A stretch of 64,000 bases of DNA, taken from the NCBI GenBank assembly GCA_949775045.1, contig OX459101.1, positions 3,008,501-3,072,500 on the forward strand, in the 5' to 3' direction. The notes beneath the pieces were generated by a model. It saw only the letters and a list, made by a program, of their open reading frames with translations. It was not told where the DNA came from and did not search any database. Below, in pieces: positions 49,816 to 62,358 of this stretch. Source of the DNA: Metridium senile. Taxonomy: Eukaryota > Cnidaria > Anthozoa > Actiniaria > Metridiidae. A program made the position numbers and the translations under genes. Each line of letters starts with the position of its first letter. Positions within the stretch are counted from its first letter, which is position 1.

Positions 49816-49873
49816 TACATGCATGGCATAAATGAATGGACTTCACTGAATAGTCCCATTCACAGATCCATGC

Positions 49874-50037
49874 GCCATCTTGAAAGGTAGCCGGGCCTTT
49901 GCATTGAAGCGAGACGAACGTTGAGCTAGGATAGAGACAGGTGAATAATTGTCCCGTAAGGTGTTATAATGTCTCTATCATCGTATTCTCAACGTTCGTC
50001 TCGCTTCGATGTAAAGGCCCGGCTACCTTCAAAATGG
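49874..50037. mobile_element. MITE family AAAGGTAGCC, copy 2
   Basis: ccatcttgaaaggtagccgg to cggctaccttcaaaatgg. A second, 5'-truncated copy follows directly (50053-50180), suggesting tandem insertion or duplication. Confidence 0.85.
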
Positions 50038-50052
50038 CACACTACAGGGGAA

Positions 50053-50180
50053 CTGTGTTGAGCTTGCAATGATAGAGACGCGTGAATAATTGTCCCGTAA
50101 GGTGTTAAAATTTCTCTATCATCGTATGCTCAACGTTCGTCTCGCTTCGATGTAAAGGCCCGGTTACATTTCAAGATGGC
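50053..50180. mobile_element. MITE family AAAGGTAGCC, truncated copy
   Basis: Starts inside the element (gttgagcttgcaatgataga) and ends ggttacatttcaagatgg. Confidence 0.75.
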
Positions 50181-50499
50181 GCAGGGAACTGTGAAGGAGA
50201 CTATTGAGGGTGATGTTTAAGCGGTGTTATCGGGTTAATTTTAGCTCAATAACGATTAGAAATATGAAAACTTTGAGACGTTTTCTATGTTTTTATGACA
50301 ACAAGTTTGACCAGAATAAGGTTAGATTATTTCTAATTATTTACAGATTGACTAGTGATGTCAAAACTCTAATAAACTTAGTTGTGGATAAGGTTTCTTT
50401 TTATCATCATTGTCATTGTCTGTACCCAACACCAGACTGAAATATCAAACCACAGGATGGCCAAGCTGATATTGTTTGTTTCATTTAAAGCCATCGGTT

Positions 50500-50935
50500 T
50501 CTGTTGCTCGATCATCGGTGAGCCGTCGATAAAACATCGATTTGCTAGTGTGTTCTCATTGAAAAATGTCGATTTGTAATCGTGTCCTCTTCGGTGAGTT
50601 ATCGGTGTACAGTTCTTTGACCATCGGTGAGCCGTCGGTTAAGTATGTGTTTTTAATCGTTTGGCTGTCGGTAAAACATTGGTTTTCAATTGTGTTCTGT
50701 TCACATTGGAAAGTGTCGATTTATAATCGTGTGCTCTTCGGTGAAATGTCGGTGTTCAGTCCTTTGTGCCATCGGTGAACCGTCGGTTAAGTATGTGTTT
50801 TCAATCGTTTGGCTGTCGGTAAAACATCGGTTTTCAATTGTGTTCTGTTCACATTGGAAAGTGTCGATTTATAATCGTGTGTTCATCGGTAGAATATCGG
50901 TGTCAAGTCGTTCGGCTGTCGGTGAGGTTTCGGTG
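50500..50935. repeat. Tandem repeat with TCGGT motifs
   Basis: Units of about 180 bp (gtcgatttataatcgtgtgc, ggctgtcggtaaaacatcgg, cattggaaagtgtcgat) in two to three copies, built from smaller atcggt/tcggtga motifs. It abuts the 3' end of the D8C gene. Confidence 0.8.
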
Positions 50936-50939
50936 ATCA

Positions 50940-53900
50940 TTATTTCCCACAATATCTCAGAAAACAGCCGGTAACCTTTAAAATTCGATAAACATTGAAC
51001 TGTCCGCAGTTGGTAGCGTTGATGGTAAACGGCCAGTTACAACATTTATTATTGCCTTGCCAGCAAATCGTTCGCTGAACTCTCACTTCACCTATGTTGG
51101 GCTGACTACTTATCCAGCCTTGGAAGTCTGTATCGCACTTTTGTCCCGCTGAGGGACAGCTATCCAACATGCGAGATCCCGCGGGACCAACGTATCTAAC
51201 CCAGTCTGCTATGGAGGTGTCGCATTTCTTGGAAACATAACCATAGTTGATATTACGATTAGCTTCTGATAGATTGATATGACGAACACATTCCTCTGGA
51301 ACTGACAAATAACAGATCGAGTGAGCAATGTGGGATAATTAATGTTATCGATAGTTTGCGCATGCTCTGTAGGGGCGATCCGTACACAATCGCTGAGAAA
51401 ATAAAATATCATGTAGAAACCAACCATTTTATTTATTTGCACAGCTATTGAAACAGCGCGCGCATTGTAATATAAACTTCGTGTTTCCACCATTTTTAAA
51501 ATGAGGACTTCTAAAAAAACTTACTTTCACAGTTGACGCCAACGTAACCATTTGCGCATACGCACCAATATCCAGTTGTTGACGTCACACACGATCCACC
51601 ATTTAAACACTTGAGTTGTCGACAAGGGTCCTATAGAAACAAATAACTATGGAACTAAAAATGATTGTTTAACGAAAAGTCGATGTATAGTTTAGTAAAC
51701 GAGCAGGAGTGTTTTATTGAAGAAATAGAAAACGCGCGTGCTGTGTGCAGTTATAAAGCATGCGGGTTGTCAGAACACGAGAGAAGTGTTAAGAGAAGCA
51801 CGATGCGATTGTTCTGATAACCCCCAAGTGCTTTATAACTGCATACAGCACAGAAAGCAAGTTTTTTATTTCTTTTATAAAATACAAATTGATCAACATG
51901 CAAACGCGCGTGCTGTGTGCTCTCATAAAGCACGCGCCTCAACCAATCAAAATACGTGATTTAAAATAGTTATTTTATAACAGGATTTAAGGAGATTCCG
52001 TAGTTTTGCATTGCGCACGCTCTACTGCGCACAATTTTGACCAGCGAGAGCGCGCGCTACAGCTCGCGCACCTTGCGCGCGCTATGTCGGTATTACTAAA
52101 AGATCACAATTCGTACATTCAAAGTGCCATAGCGCCAAAACGAATACGGTGACCTATCTTTTTTATTTTATTGAATTAAAGATGTCCACGTTTTCAAATA
52201 CATATCTGAGTTTGAATAAAAATCTATGTCCAGATTTCGAGATATTTCAAGAATTGTGGTAATATTGTGCTACCCAGGTGTTCGCGAACGATACGCTCGA
52301 GTAACTTCGAGTATTGCTTTATCGCTATTATCTTTTAACAGGTTCACTTTTCTATCCAAGTTTTGTGTGTGAATGAAGATTTGGGGTGCTAAGATGAAAT
52401 AAAACCTGATATTTCAATCCTAATATCAAAACAGAGTACCATTAAATCGCCTTTTATTCTCATTTTATACATCGAAATATTACTCCCGCGCGCCGTCGAA
52501 ATGAGTAACTTTGACGTGATCTAGTGCCAAAACCAACACGGTGACCCCCCTTTTTTATTTTATTTTTGAAATGCCCATGTCTTAAAGTATAACTGTACAA
52601 CGTTTCAATAAAAAGTTATGTCAAAATCTATTACTACGGAATAAAAATCTCAATCCTATATTTTGTGTTTTTGTAAAAAGAAATCAAGGATTTATGAAAG
52701 TTTCTTAGCGAAAATTCAGGTTAAAGTTTATGTAAATTAGGGTGAATCTTTATGTAATATTTCAAAAACGAGTACGAGTGTTTCATTAGGGTTTCTAAAC
52801 ACGATAAAACATTTGAAAGCACGAGGCCGTAGGCCAAGTGCTTTTATTGTTTTTGAGTGTTTGGAAACCCTAATGAAACACGAAGTACGAGCTTTTTGGA
52901 ATTACTTCTCAGTCGAATAAATAATTCATTATGCAGGAATGTGGCTAGCTCTTTATAATATAATAGGTCACTCATTATGTTGCCTGGGATTATGAGAGTT
53001 CTTTTGTATTCCTCTCGTGCGGATTTTATTGGATTTCGAAATACTGTAGGGTTTATAAGGAGTGTTACGGGGTTCTTACTTGAAGTTGTTCAAAAAGGCT
53101 TAGAAAATGTTCCTTTAAGCTCAGTTGAGCAATACTTCAAATTGTACTCTAAATATAACTTTTAAATACCTACATAAGTAGGGTTTTTTTTTTCATTTTC
53201 TTTAGAGAATAATCCAAATTGTCATTTAAATATAAGTTGTAACTTCAGTAGGGATCATTAAAGATGCGAATAAAGTTCATTTATACAGAGTATTTGATGG
53301 CGTGGGAAATAAGACTCTACTTTGCCAACCAAATCACCAATAGCTTAGCTGGTATGAAGAGGGAATTCAACTCCAAGGGTTGCAGGTTCGAGACTCAAAC
53401 AACGCCAATAAAAAAAAAAGGAAAAAATAATAATGTAAAAATAATAATAATGTAAATTAGGTAGAAAGGTCAGGTAAGATAGATAAAAACATAAGGGATA
53501 GTAAGGTAAGTAGGTAACTAGGGAATACTAATTATTTTCTGATTTACCACCACTTTGTAGATTTAGAAATATTTTCATCACTAGTGATGAAAATATTTCA
53601 AACACCGGTTAACCTATAATCGTGTTTCATCGGGGTTTCAAACCCATGCACGTGGTACAAATGGTGTGCTCACATTGGTTGATTAGCTCATGAATTATTA
53701 ATGAGTTTGAGAACAGGATTTAAAACACTCGTCATGGTTACGATTTCTTTTGTCAATTTCTCATATCAAATATGACAGATCAAGGTATTTCTTTGTCTTT
53801 TATTCAAAGCCATCCATGTTGTATTTTAGAATGATTCATTACCCGGCATTTGTGCTTGATATAGTATTAAAAAACTATTTTCTTATGAGTTGTGATTTGT

Positions 53901-56900
53901 TTCATATCGCTTCCGTTTTCGCAAGTTTTTCTTCAAAATCTCGCGCGTAGGCATCCATTAAATACTGATTATCTCGAAAACAAGCTCGGGACACCCCATT
54001 TGTCTTTCCATATTTGTAATTAGCATTAAATTTCACATTAATAAATCGTAGTTTAAAGAAAAGTTTAACATTATTTCCAAAAGTAGCCAGTTACCTTAAG
54101 GAGGCTCGAAATGGTAATTTTTTGACCGCGCGCGCAATATCGCCAATTTTACAAGACCCCTCTGACGCGTACAAAATGTATTTTGAATAATAACAACACA
54201 AGGAAATGGTAGATTTTTTTTTTTTTTTGGCAATTTGTTCCATTTAAGGTTTAAATTTAGTAGATCCATTTTAAGAAAAATCTGTAATGAAAAACCTTTT
54301 ATATCTAGAAAAAATGTTTTTATAATATTTTAAAGGTTAATTTCGTATTACAGATTTTTTTTATTTTTACTCAGTTGCAAGAGCAGGTAGGGAACTAGAC
54401 ATGTACAAGTTCAAAAAAACTTCCACCTAAAGGATTTGGAGATATCAGCTTTAATAAAGGAATTTCAGGTCCTTTTTACTGCGGCCTGCTGTTGTCATGA
54501 CAACGTCAAACGCAATAATTAAAAAAAAATTGATATCCTAGAATCCATAAGCTTCAAAATGATATATCGGTTAACTGGGTGGTTTCACAATAATGGTGCA
54601 TAACATGCAATATAAAGTAGGTATATAGATATATACAGAAACCATTTCGAGCCTCCTTAAACTGCATATTTTGACCACTTTTTCAAATAATGGAAATTAT
54701 TTATGATACTGGGCAAGATATTTGCTGTATTTTTTTTCACTTCAAAATATTGGTACTTAATTAAAAAAAATTACATTTAAGGTGTGCACAGACAAATTAT
54801 AGGTGTGTAATTATACAAATATTGATGGTGTTCCCTTAAGGGTTTCCAGTGGCTATTGACGTAATATGATAGTAAAGGAAAATGTTTTAACAAGTTTGTT
54901 TTTCAGAGAATAAATCACTGATCGGGCATTGGTTAATAACAGGATGGATATACACAAACATTTTTTAAATGAGCCTCTAACTCGGATGTATGGGCGACCG
55001 TTTCCCACGTTATGACTTTAATAAATTGATTGATTGAATAACGGTTTAGTGTGTAGAAAACAGTGGTACAAAGAAATCGGAAGGAAGTTATAAGAATGAC
55101 AAATAAGCACTGTTGAAAACAGTATGTCATTACCATATCTCGCAGGTGAAATGTCGCACTATCTTATAATTAGTGAGTGTACTCGAACCGTGAACACTTG
55201 ACTTTTTTCATGTAATTATTTTCTGAACCTCCTGCTTCAAACCCTCTAAAAATCAAGCAGTGAGTTCAAATATACTAGTGTTCATAATAAATCTTATTTC
55301 TAATATATTCACTCATATGGGATGAGATTAAAAAGTTTCAAAAAAAACAAATTAAGTGTTCACGGTTCGAGTGTCCAGTGTCCGTCAATCGTCACATGAA
55401 ACAAACTTTAATTTAATTAAACGTCAAAACCATCGTCAATACCGAAATTATAAACTCTCTTTAAAACACTAATTAATTCATACAGTATGCCTATTTTGAA
55501 CACATAGCGATGTAAGTAAGTAGTGTCTCCAATAACAATAGAAATCTTTGTTATCAGTCCCAGCTCGTAGTCAATAATCAGTTATTTTTAAACAAGAAGA
55601 TTCAATTCTAGCACTAGAAAAATTACGGATTTTAGATATATGATATTTTTCAACTATTTTCAACTAATAAATAATAATAATAATAATATGAATTACCATA
55701 GCTTTTAAATGTAGACAAAACTTGGAAACATTTTACAGCGCGACGCACCTTACCGTGGCAACCTAATTAAAGTTTTGTACAAGTTAACTAATCAGAAAGC
55801 GAGAAATTGACCTTAATATATATAAAAGACATTTCAACCCTTTGAAATGTTCAAAGCGAAGACAAGAGTGAAGTTTATAAGTGTCTGAAAAACCTCCCAG
55901 GATGTTTAAATTTGAAAAGGTTTAGCAAATAATTTGAAAAGAGAAACTTTTGAACGCTAAGCTAACTTGTACAAAACTTTAATTGGGTAGCCACGGTAAG
56001 GCGCGTTATACTGTAAGTATAGTTACATAAAAGAGAGATTTTGGATTGCAACATATTAGTTGCTTTGTTGGCACCGCTAATAAAGACAATCTCATATCAG
56101 ACTAGCTTAATATTAATTCTGCTTATATTTACATACTATGCTATATCTTAACCCTAATGTATGTTCAATTTCTAATCTTTCGTTTCTTTCCGTTCATTTA
56201 ACTAAAACTCTAATTAATGATTTTATCAAATTGACAAAACTGTCGCAGGGAATAGTCATTTTATTAAAATTATCTTTACGTATTCAATAGGTAATATAAT
56301 ACATGCAATTTGTAACACCGTAAAAAAATGTTGACTTCATGACTTAACGTTAACTTTACTAGCTGACATTTCGAGCTTACTGAGCCCTTTGTCTGAGAAA
56401 AAGATAAGGGCTAAAAAACTCAAAACGTTAGTAAAGTTATAAGTCAACATTTTTTACGGTGTTACAAATTTCATTATATTACCGATCGTTTATATCAAAC
56501 ACCGTCGCTGCCTTTACTAGTTTACTCGCTTGTTTCTATTTCTATTTTTTTTTTTTTTTTTACGGTGTTACAAATATTTCATTATATTACCTATCGTTTA
56601 TATCAAACACCGTCGCTGCCTATACTAGTTTACTCGCTAGTTTCTATTCCTATTTTTTTACGGTGTTACAAATTTCATTATATTACCTATCGTTTATATC
56701 AAACACCGATGCAGCCTATACTAGTTTACTCGCTAGTTTCTATTTCTATTGTTTAAGGTGTTACAAATTTCATTATATTACCTATCGTTTATATCAAACA
56801 CCGATGCAGCCTATACTAGTTTACTCGCTAGTTTCTATTTCTATTGTTTAAGGTGTTACAAATTTCATTATATTACTTATCGTTTATATCAATCACTGAC

Positions 56901-58390
56901 GCAACCTATACTACTTTACTCGCTAGTTTCTATCTATCGTTTATATCAAAAACTGACGCAGCCTATACTACTTTACTCGCTAGTTTCTATTTCTATTTTT
57001 TTACAGTGTTACAAATTTCATTATATTATCTATCGTTTATATCAAACACCGACGCCGCCTATACTAGTTTACTCGCTAGTTTCCATTTATACTGATTCAT
57101 TATTACTTGCAATGTTTTCTCAAACCTGCCGAAAAAGGATATAAAACTTTTCACAAAAAAGCCTTGTTCGCATGTGATCGCTAGAAATGCAGCCCAGAGT
57201 ACTTTGTAATTAGACAAAATCGAGACAGCACTACACCGCGAATATTTTTTTATTATTTATCATTTCACAAAAACGAAAAACATATCAACGTACACTACAG
57301 CACTGAACTTTTCATTCGTATGAAATCTGCTCTCTGATATAGTCCGTTTATTCATTTTCTTTTTCATTTTTCATTTTCTCGTAAGAGAAACAGCTGTATG
57401 TTTGCATGCAGATTAACCGTCAACCGTCTCTTCAGTTCTTCTGTTTATTCATTTTCTTTTTACTTTTATATTATTTTTCATTTACTTATTCTTTAATTTT
57501 CTCGTAAAAGAAACAGCGGTTTGCATGCAGATTGACCGTCAACCGTCTCTTCAGTTTTTCTGGTTATTCACACTTTTTTGTATTATTTTTCATTTAGTGA
57601 TTTTTTTTTTCATATTCTCGTAAAAGCAATTGCTGTTTGCAGATTCAATTTGGCATAGCATCAATGAGTTTTCGTTTAATAAGAAACGGAAATTCTATGT
57701 GCAAACCAATCATCATATTATAACTGATTTTTGGAATTAAAAGACTCATGGGGGGTAAAACTGATAGTTAATTAAAGTATTTTTATATGTAAAGCTGCAT
57801 CTCGATAGAAGTATAGTTTTTAATTGTTGAAAAGTGTTTCGTTTTAGTTTTTGCATTTTATAGTTTTTAGTACTTGTTTTCAAAATGTGTTATTTATTTT
57901 TATATAAATAGATAAAGTTATTATTATTTTTTTGTCAACTAGTTGTTTTTTATGTTGATTTTATATTTATTTGTATCATATTCTAGTTGTTGTTTTTGTC
58001 AGCTAGCTGTCTTTATTTCGATTGTATATTTATATTCTAGTTGTTGTTATTGAGGGGCCTTCTACTTACCATTATATAGTAATAGTCAAAGTCACTGTTC
58101 TGCTGTAACAGTTCTTTATTTTCATCTTGATATTCAGATAGAAGTTCACAATCTCGGCTAGGTTTATCTGTTTGTTTTTCTAGATTAAACGCAACACACG
58201 AAGTTGTTCGTGCACACCAATGTCCGCATTCATGTAGACTACAAACACTTTTATGTGCTAAACTGCTTGAAGTTATAAACCTTGTGTTTTTAGTCACCAC
58301 AAAGTTTCGACCATCGTTTGCCTTTGAGACTTTGAATAACGAAAGAAAACCAACAGCTAGAAAAAACAGGCAGCTGGCAGCTTTGGCCAT
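50940..58390 (-). CDS. Secreted PAN-EGF-D8C (uromodulin/OIT3-like) protein, 260 aa
   Basis: Three exons: 58070-58390, 51525-51630 and 50940-51295. Phases 0 and 1 join cleanly (YYYIM-DPCRQL; NCE-K-ECVRHI). Residues 1-24 form a signal peptide (AASCLFFLAVGFLSLF). A PAN-like domain follows (SVCSLHECGHWCARTTSCVA, RDCELLSE). Exon 2 is one EGF domain (DPCRQLKCLNGGSCV to GYVGVNCE). Exon 3 is a D8C domain, the eight-cysteine module of uromodulin, GP2 and OIT3: WVRYVGPAGSRML, CPSAGQKCDTDFQGW, CNWPFTINATNCGQFNVYRI. There is no ZP domain or membrane anchor, so it is a short soluble protein. D8C proteins act in epithelial defence and matrix, and uromodulin-like proteins are known from coral skeletal matrix; the role here is inferred. 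Intron 1 is 6.4 kb and full of repeats. The pairing of the distant first exon with the other two rests on phase and domain logic. Confidence 0.82.
51731..51952. mobile_element. MITE-like element with acgcgcgtgctgtgtgc ends
   Basis: acgcgcgtgctgtgtgc occurs at both ends in direct orientation, with an inverted internal copy (ctttataactgcatacagca). Lies in the large intron of the D8C gene. Confidence 0.6.
51953..52762. other. Unclassified intron sequence with CG-rich patches
   Basis: Intron of the D8C gene. GCGC-rich stretch at 52005-52090 (gcgcacgctctactgcgcac). Two related sub-blocks (atagcgccaaaacgaatacg near 52130; tagtgccaaaaccaacacgg near 52522) suggest a decayed duplicated element. No coding. 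Confidence 0.5.
52763..52899. mobile_element. Foldback, 137 bp
   Basis: caaaaacgagtacgagtgtt and its imperfect inverse. The arms include tttcattagggtttc and the loop side caaagcac. A related fragment (gtgtttcatcggggtttca) is at 53622. Confidence 0.8.
52900..54095. other. Unclassified intron sequence
   Basis: AT-rich, D8C-gene intron. Short inverted pair ttttcatcactagtgatgaaaa at 53573. No exon or RNA is recognised. Confidence 0.45.
54096..54660. mobile_element. 565-bp inverted-repeat element with TTAA ends
   Basis: ttaaggaggctcgaaatggt and the exact inverse accatttcgagcctccttaa at 54641-54660. The TTAA target and GGAGGC/GGTGGC termini resemble the element at 41681-43503, pointing to the same piggyBac-like transposition system (inference). 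Confidence 0.85.
54969..55037 (+). mobile_element. Retroelement-like 3' tail, copy 2
   Basis: gagcctctaactcggatgta, tttcccacgttatgacttta and ataaattgattgattga, matching 23777-23853. Confidence 0.6.
55181..55371. mobile_element. MITE-like element, 191 bp
   Basis: actcgaaccgtgaacactt and the inverse aagtgttcacggttcgagt at the ends. Interior is single-copy AT-rich. Confidence 0.85.
55751..55998. mobile_element. MITE family TACCGTGGC, copy 1
   Basis: taccgtggcaacctaattaa and the inverse attgggtagccacggta. The arms include aagttttgtacaagttaac. A second copy in the opposite orientation is at 61841-62090. Confidence 0.88.
56285..57095 (+). mobile_element. Composite element: hairpin cap plus 95-bp minisatellite (about 7 copies)
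   Basis: 56320-56460 holds two facing, degenerate hairpin modules (acatttcgagctt on one strand; actcaaaacgttagtaaagt on the other) inside an inverted pair gtaacaccgtaaaaaa / ttttttacggtgttac. Units of the 95-bp satellite follow to 57095, some truncated. Confidence 0.85.
57096..58069. other. D8C-gene intron 1, right part
   Basis: Contains a three-copy T-rich repeat (tttctcgtaaaagaaacagc, attgaccgtcaaccgtctct) at 57340-57640. No exon is recognised. Confidence 0.55.
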
Positions 58391-58764
58391 TTTTCTTTGT
58401 AAATAAAGTTGTCAGTTTTTCCTTTGACCCGTATACACCGCATACGTCATTGTTTAAGGAGCATGTTGGCAGACTATTACACCATCCAATAAACTAAAAT
58501 AGGATTTCCCGACAAAGGCAACTATGGTTGAATAATGCTGATGAAGTTGATTACAAAACGAATCCGGTGATATCTAGGTAAATCCTTCAGAGGGAACTAG
58601 CCAATCAGCGCGAAGTTGCTAATGAAGATGATTACAAAAGAAATCCTTTGTTATTACTCGATCGACGATTTAATGACGTCAGTCAAATACCAGTCTCTCT
58701 CTCCTTGGCATTGCAATTTTGTTTGTATTCTCGTACACAGACCCTACTCATTCTCCGGATCGTA
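58391..58764. other. Upstream region of the D8C gene
   Basis: Presumed promoter and 5'UTR lie in the first ~100 bp. A short imperfect duplication (gatgattacaaaa.gaaatcc) lies at 58545-58645. No TATA box is clear. Confidence 0.4.
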
Positions 58765-59207
58765 GCATTCTCGTACCCAGATCCTTCTCAGCTTTTTGAA
58801 AGATCGAAGGCTCTGGGAACCCACACAACCAGAATCCAGAATCTTTGCGACCATGACAGCAGAGCGCATGCTCCTCGTGATTAAAAAACTGGCCGCTTTG
58901 CACCTACTCGCATCCAACTTAATCAATATTCATCATTCATCATCTTCTGTATGTACGAGCCTTGGAACGCTTGAATTTTCAAACTTATCATTTTTTACGA
59001 ACTGATTTTAATGGTTAAAAAGTGGATTTGAGTGTTAAGATTAGGCAAGGATAAGGAAATATTATCGTCAATAACGTCCTTGGATCAGAATTCTAAAAAC
59101 AGTAAAAAGAAGGTCACCAATATGGTCAGCGGTCAGAGATTGGTAGGGATTTCCAGAGCCTTCGAATTTTCGTTAAAAACCTGAGAAGGGTCTGAGTACG
59201 AGAATGC
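58765..59207. mobile_element. MITE-like element, 443 bp
   Basis: gcattctcgtacccagatcc and the imperfect inverse ending gagtacgagaatgc. Complementarity extends through cttctcag and gaaggctctgg. It directly abuts the next element. Confidence 0.82.
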
Positions 59208-59209
59208 TT

Positions 59210-59367
59210 GAAAGGTAGCTGGGCCTTTGGATCGAAACGAGACGAACGTTGAGCTTGCAATGATAGAGACACGTGAATAATTGTCCCGCAAGGTGTTAAA
59301 ACGTCTCTATCATTGCAAACTCAACGTTCGTCTCGATTCGATGCAAAAGGCCAGGCTACCTTTCACA
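59210..59367. mobile_element. MITE family AAAGGTAGCC, copy 4
   Basis: gaaaggtagctgggcctttg to ggccaggctacctttc. Interior gacgaacgttgagc and caatgatagagac are inverted on both sides. Confidence 0.88.
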
Positions 59368-59387
59368 TAAACACCCATGTAAAGATA

Positions 59388-59668
59388 CACCCTTTCCGAT
59401 AAAGTTTGTCACCCGTGAAAAGCACACAAGCTAGTGCCGCAAAGGATCATGGATCAGTCCAGAAACTAAATGTGCATTCGGAACGCCTTTCTTGTTGTTT
59501 GATAAATCAAAATGGACATTTCTCAATAACATATTGACAAGTTGTAGCAATGTGGCCATGAAATCCCTGCGTTCTAATAAAGTATACATAGGTTACCCAT
59601 AATCCCCTGCACTATTAGCTTGTAGGCTTTTCACTTCACGGGTGACAAAGTTTCTCGGAAAAGGTTGT
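59388..59668. mobile_element. MITE family TACACCCTTTCC, copy 2
   Basis: tacaccctttccgataaagt to aagtttctcggaaaaggttgta. Collinear with 7760-8041. Confidence 0.85.
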
Positions 59669-59739
59669 ATGCTAATGATTAAAATACACGCATGCGCACA
59701 CACATATACATGTGTTCACTCTGTTGTCGGCCTTTCCCG

Positions 59740-60560
59740 ATTGCGCTGAGCAACATTCGAGCACTTTCTTGAGTTTTGAGCATTATTTTGCATTTTGAGC
59801 ACCCTTGAACATTTTTTCGAACTTTGGGCAACATTTGAGCAATATTTTATATTTCGAGCAAATTTCGAGCAACAAATATCTTCTAAAACATTTTCAAGGA
59901 AAAACTATGTGTCGCTGGCAACGAGAATCGACGGTTGTTATGGAAACTACTGCTGATTCAACCAAGTGCTGCTGCGGCAGAAATGGTTTTCATTCTCCTT
60001 GCATTTATGTCACAGCAAGACTCTGCTCTGCAAGATTACATGGAAACCTCTGTCATGCTACGATACAACAAGCAAAAAAGAGCCTAAGACTGTTGTGTGA
60101 AAACTCTTAATAGACAGAAGGATAATTATGCACGTGATACAGCATTGTCATGTTAATAATTCGTTGTTTTATGTGAACTGGAAATAACTCGAAATATATT
60201 ATAGTTCGAATTCTTAATTCTGTCAACCTTATAACCAATAACTGCTTATTATTTCAATAAAAATTAAAATATTAAATATTAAAATATTATTGGTAACTGT
60301 TCAGAATTTTGAGCACATTTTGAGCACTACTTTAAGATTTTGAGCTCTTTTCAGACATTTTTGCCAACACTATTTTGAGATTTGGAACGCTTTTTCCATA
60401 AGCACTATTTTAAGATTTTGAGCACTTTTCGGCCATTTTTGCCAACACTATGTTGAGATTTTGAATTAATGCTTTTTGCATACGCACTATTTTAAGATTT
60501 TGAGCTCTTTTAAGCCATTTTTGCTAGCACTTTTTTCGGATTTTAACAGCGCTGGGCCTA
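59740..60560. repeat. Degenerate TTTTGAGCA repeat region
   Basis: Two clusters (59760-59875 and 60300-60545) of ttttgagcac/ttcgagcaac motifs flank about 430 bp of unlike sequence. A 101-codon open frame within has no recognised domain. The same motif reappears at 62560-63050. Confidence 0.6.
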
Positions 60561-60671
60561 CTCTGCTGTGAATGTTGAACAGGATATGTATTGAAGACAA
60601 TTACAAGACAAACCGTAAGGTAAAACATTTTCAATGATTATGCTTACTTGGGCATACATTTTGATAATGAA

Positions 60672-60922
60672 TAGAAATGCGAGAAGGCTAAATGTCATTT
60701 TTATTTCTTTGAATATTTCGGCCTTTATCCAAAGGCCATCTACAGCAAAGTGAACTGAATATGAATCTAAATTAGTTTAAGAGGCTCAATTAGGGAATCG
60801 ATTGTCCTTGTTCATTCAAGCTAGGCTTTTGTTCTTTTATAAATAGTGCTTCTGATGTTTTTCTTTTTATATTATTTTAAATATTCAAAGAAATAAAAAT
60901 GACAAGCCTTCTCGCATTTCTC
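60672..60922. mobile_element. Inverted-repeat element with ribozyme-like hairpin
   Basis: agaaatgcgagaaggct and tttatttctttgaatattt are inverted at 60880-60922. Inside the left arm, on the - strand, gatggcctttggataaaggc is followed by CGAAAT, a hairpin-GAAA layout like the hammerhead modules. Confidence 0.6.
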
Positions 60923-61028
60923 TTCATTATTTTCAATGATATGATGAACATTTCAAATAATCATTTTTTTCTACGTGTTTACTTCAAAAAGAAATCTCTT
61001 TTATATGAACTATTCTTCCGCTTCCGAG

Positions 61029-61840
<812 letters not shown>

Positions 61841-62090
61841 CACCCAAATAAAGTTTTGTACAAGTTAGCTTAGCGTTCAAAAGTTTCTCTTTCCAAATTA
61901 TTTGCTACACCTTTTCAAATGTAAACATCCTGGGAGGGTTTTCAGACACTTATAAACTTCACTCTTGTCTTCGCTTTGAACATTTCAAAGTGTTTACCGT
62001 TTGACACTCGGTGTGTCTTTTATAATATGGTCAAATTCTCGCTTTCTGATTGGTTGACTTGTACAAAACTTTAATTAGGTGGCCACGGTA
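61841..62090. mobile_element. MITE family TACCGTGGC, copy 2 (opposite orientation)
   Basis: cacccaaataaagttttgta to taggtggccacggta. Interior (tgggagggttttcagacact, cttgtcttcgctttgaaca) is the inverse of the matching part of 55751-55998. Confidence 0.88.
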
Positions 62091-62358
62091 AAATCCTGAA
62101 CGTTTTACTGAATAGGTTTGTTTGGTGTATTATCCGAGTCTACATGGTGAACTGCAAAAAAAAAAAACTTAAAACTTTTTTCTTGATATTACACAGAACT
62201 CATTTATATATTGTTGCACTGGGTTACTAACTAGAACTGTAAAAATGGATTTTTTGTTTCAACCAATTAAAATTGTTGATGGCCATCGGTAATAGTTGTT
62301 TTAACAAATTATTTTTGGATTAAAAATGCTACCAAACTTGAACTACCAATTTTCAAAA

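Noticed and set aside
59805..60110. 101-codon frame with several cysteines
   Set aside because: It begins within the degenerate GAGCA repeat and has no signal peptide or domain. I see no independent support.
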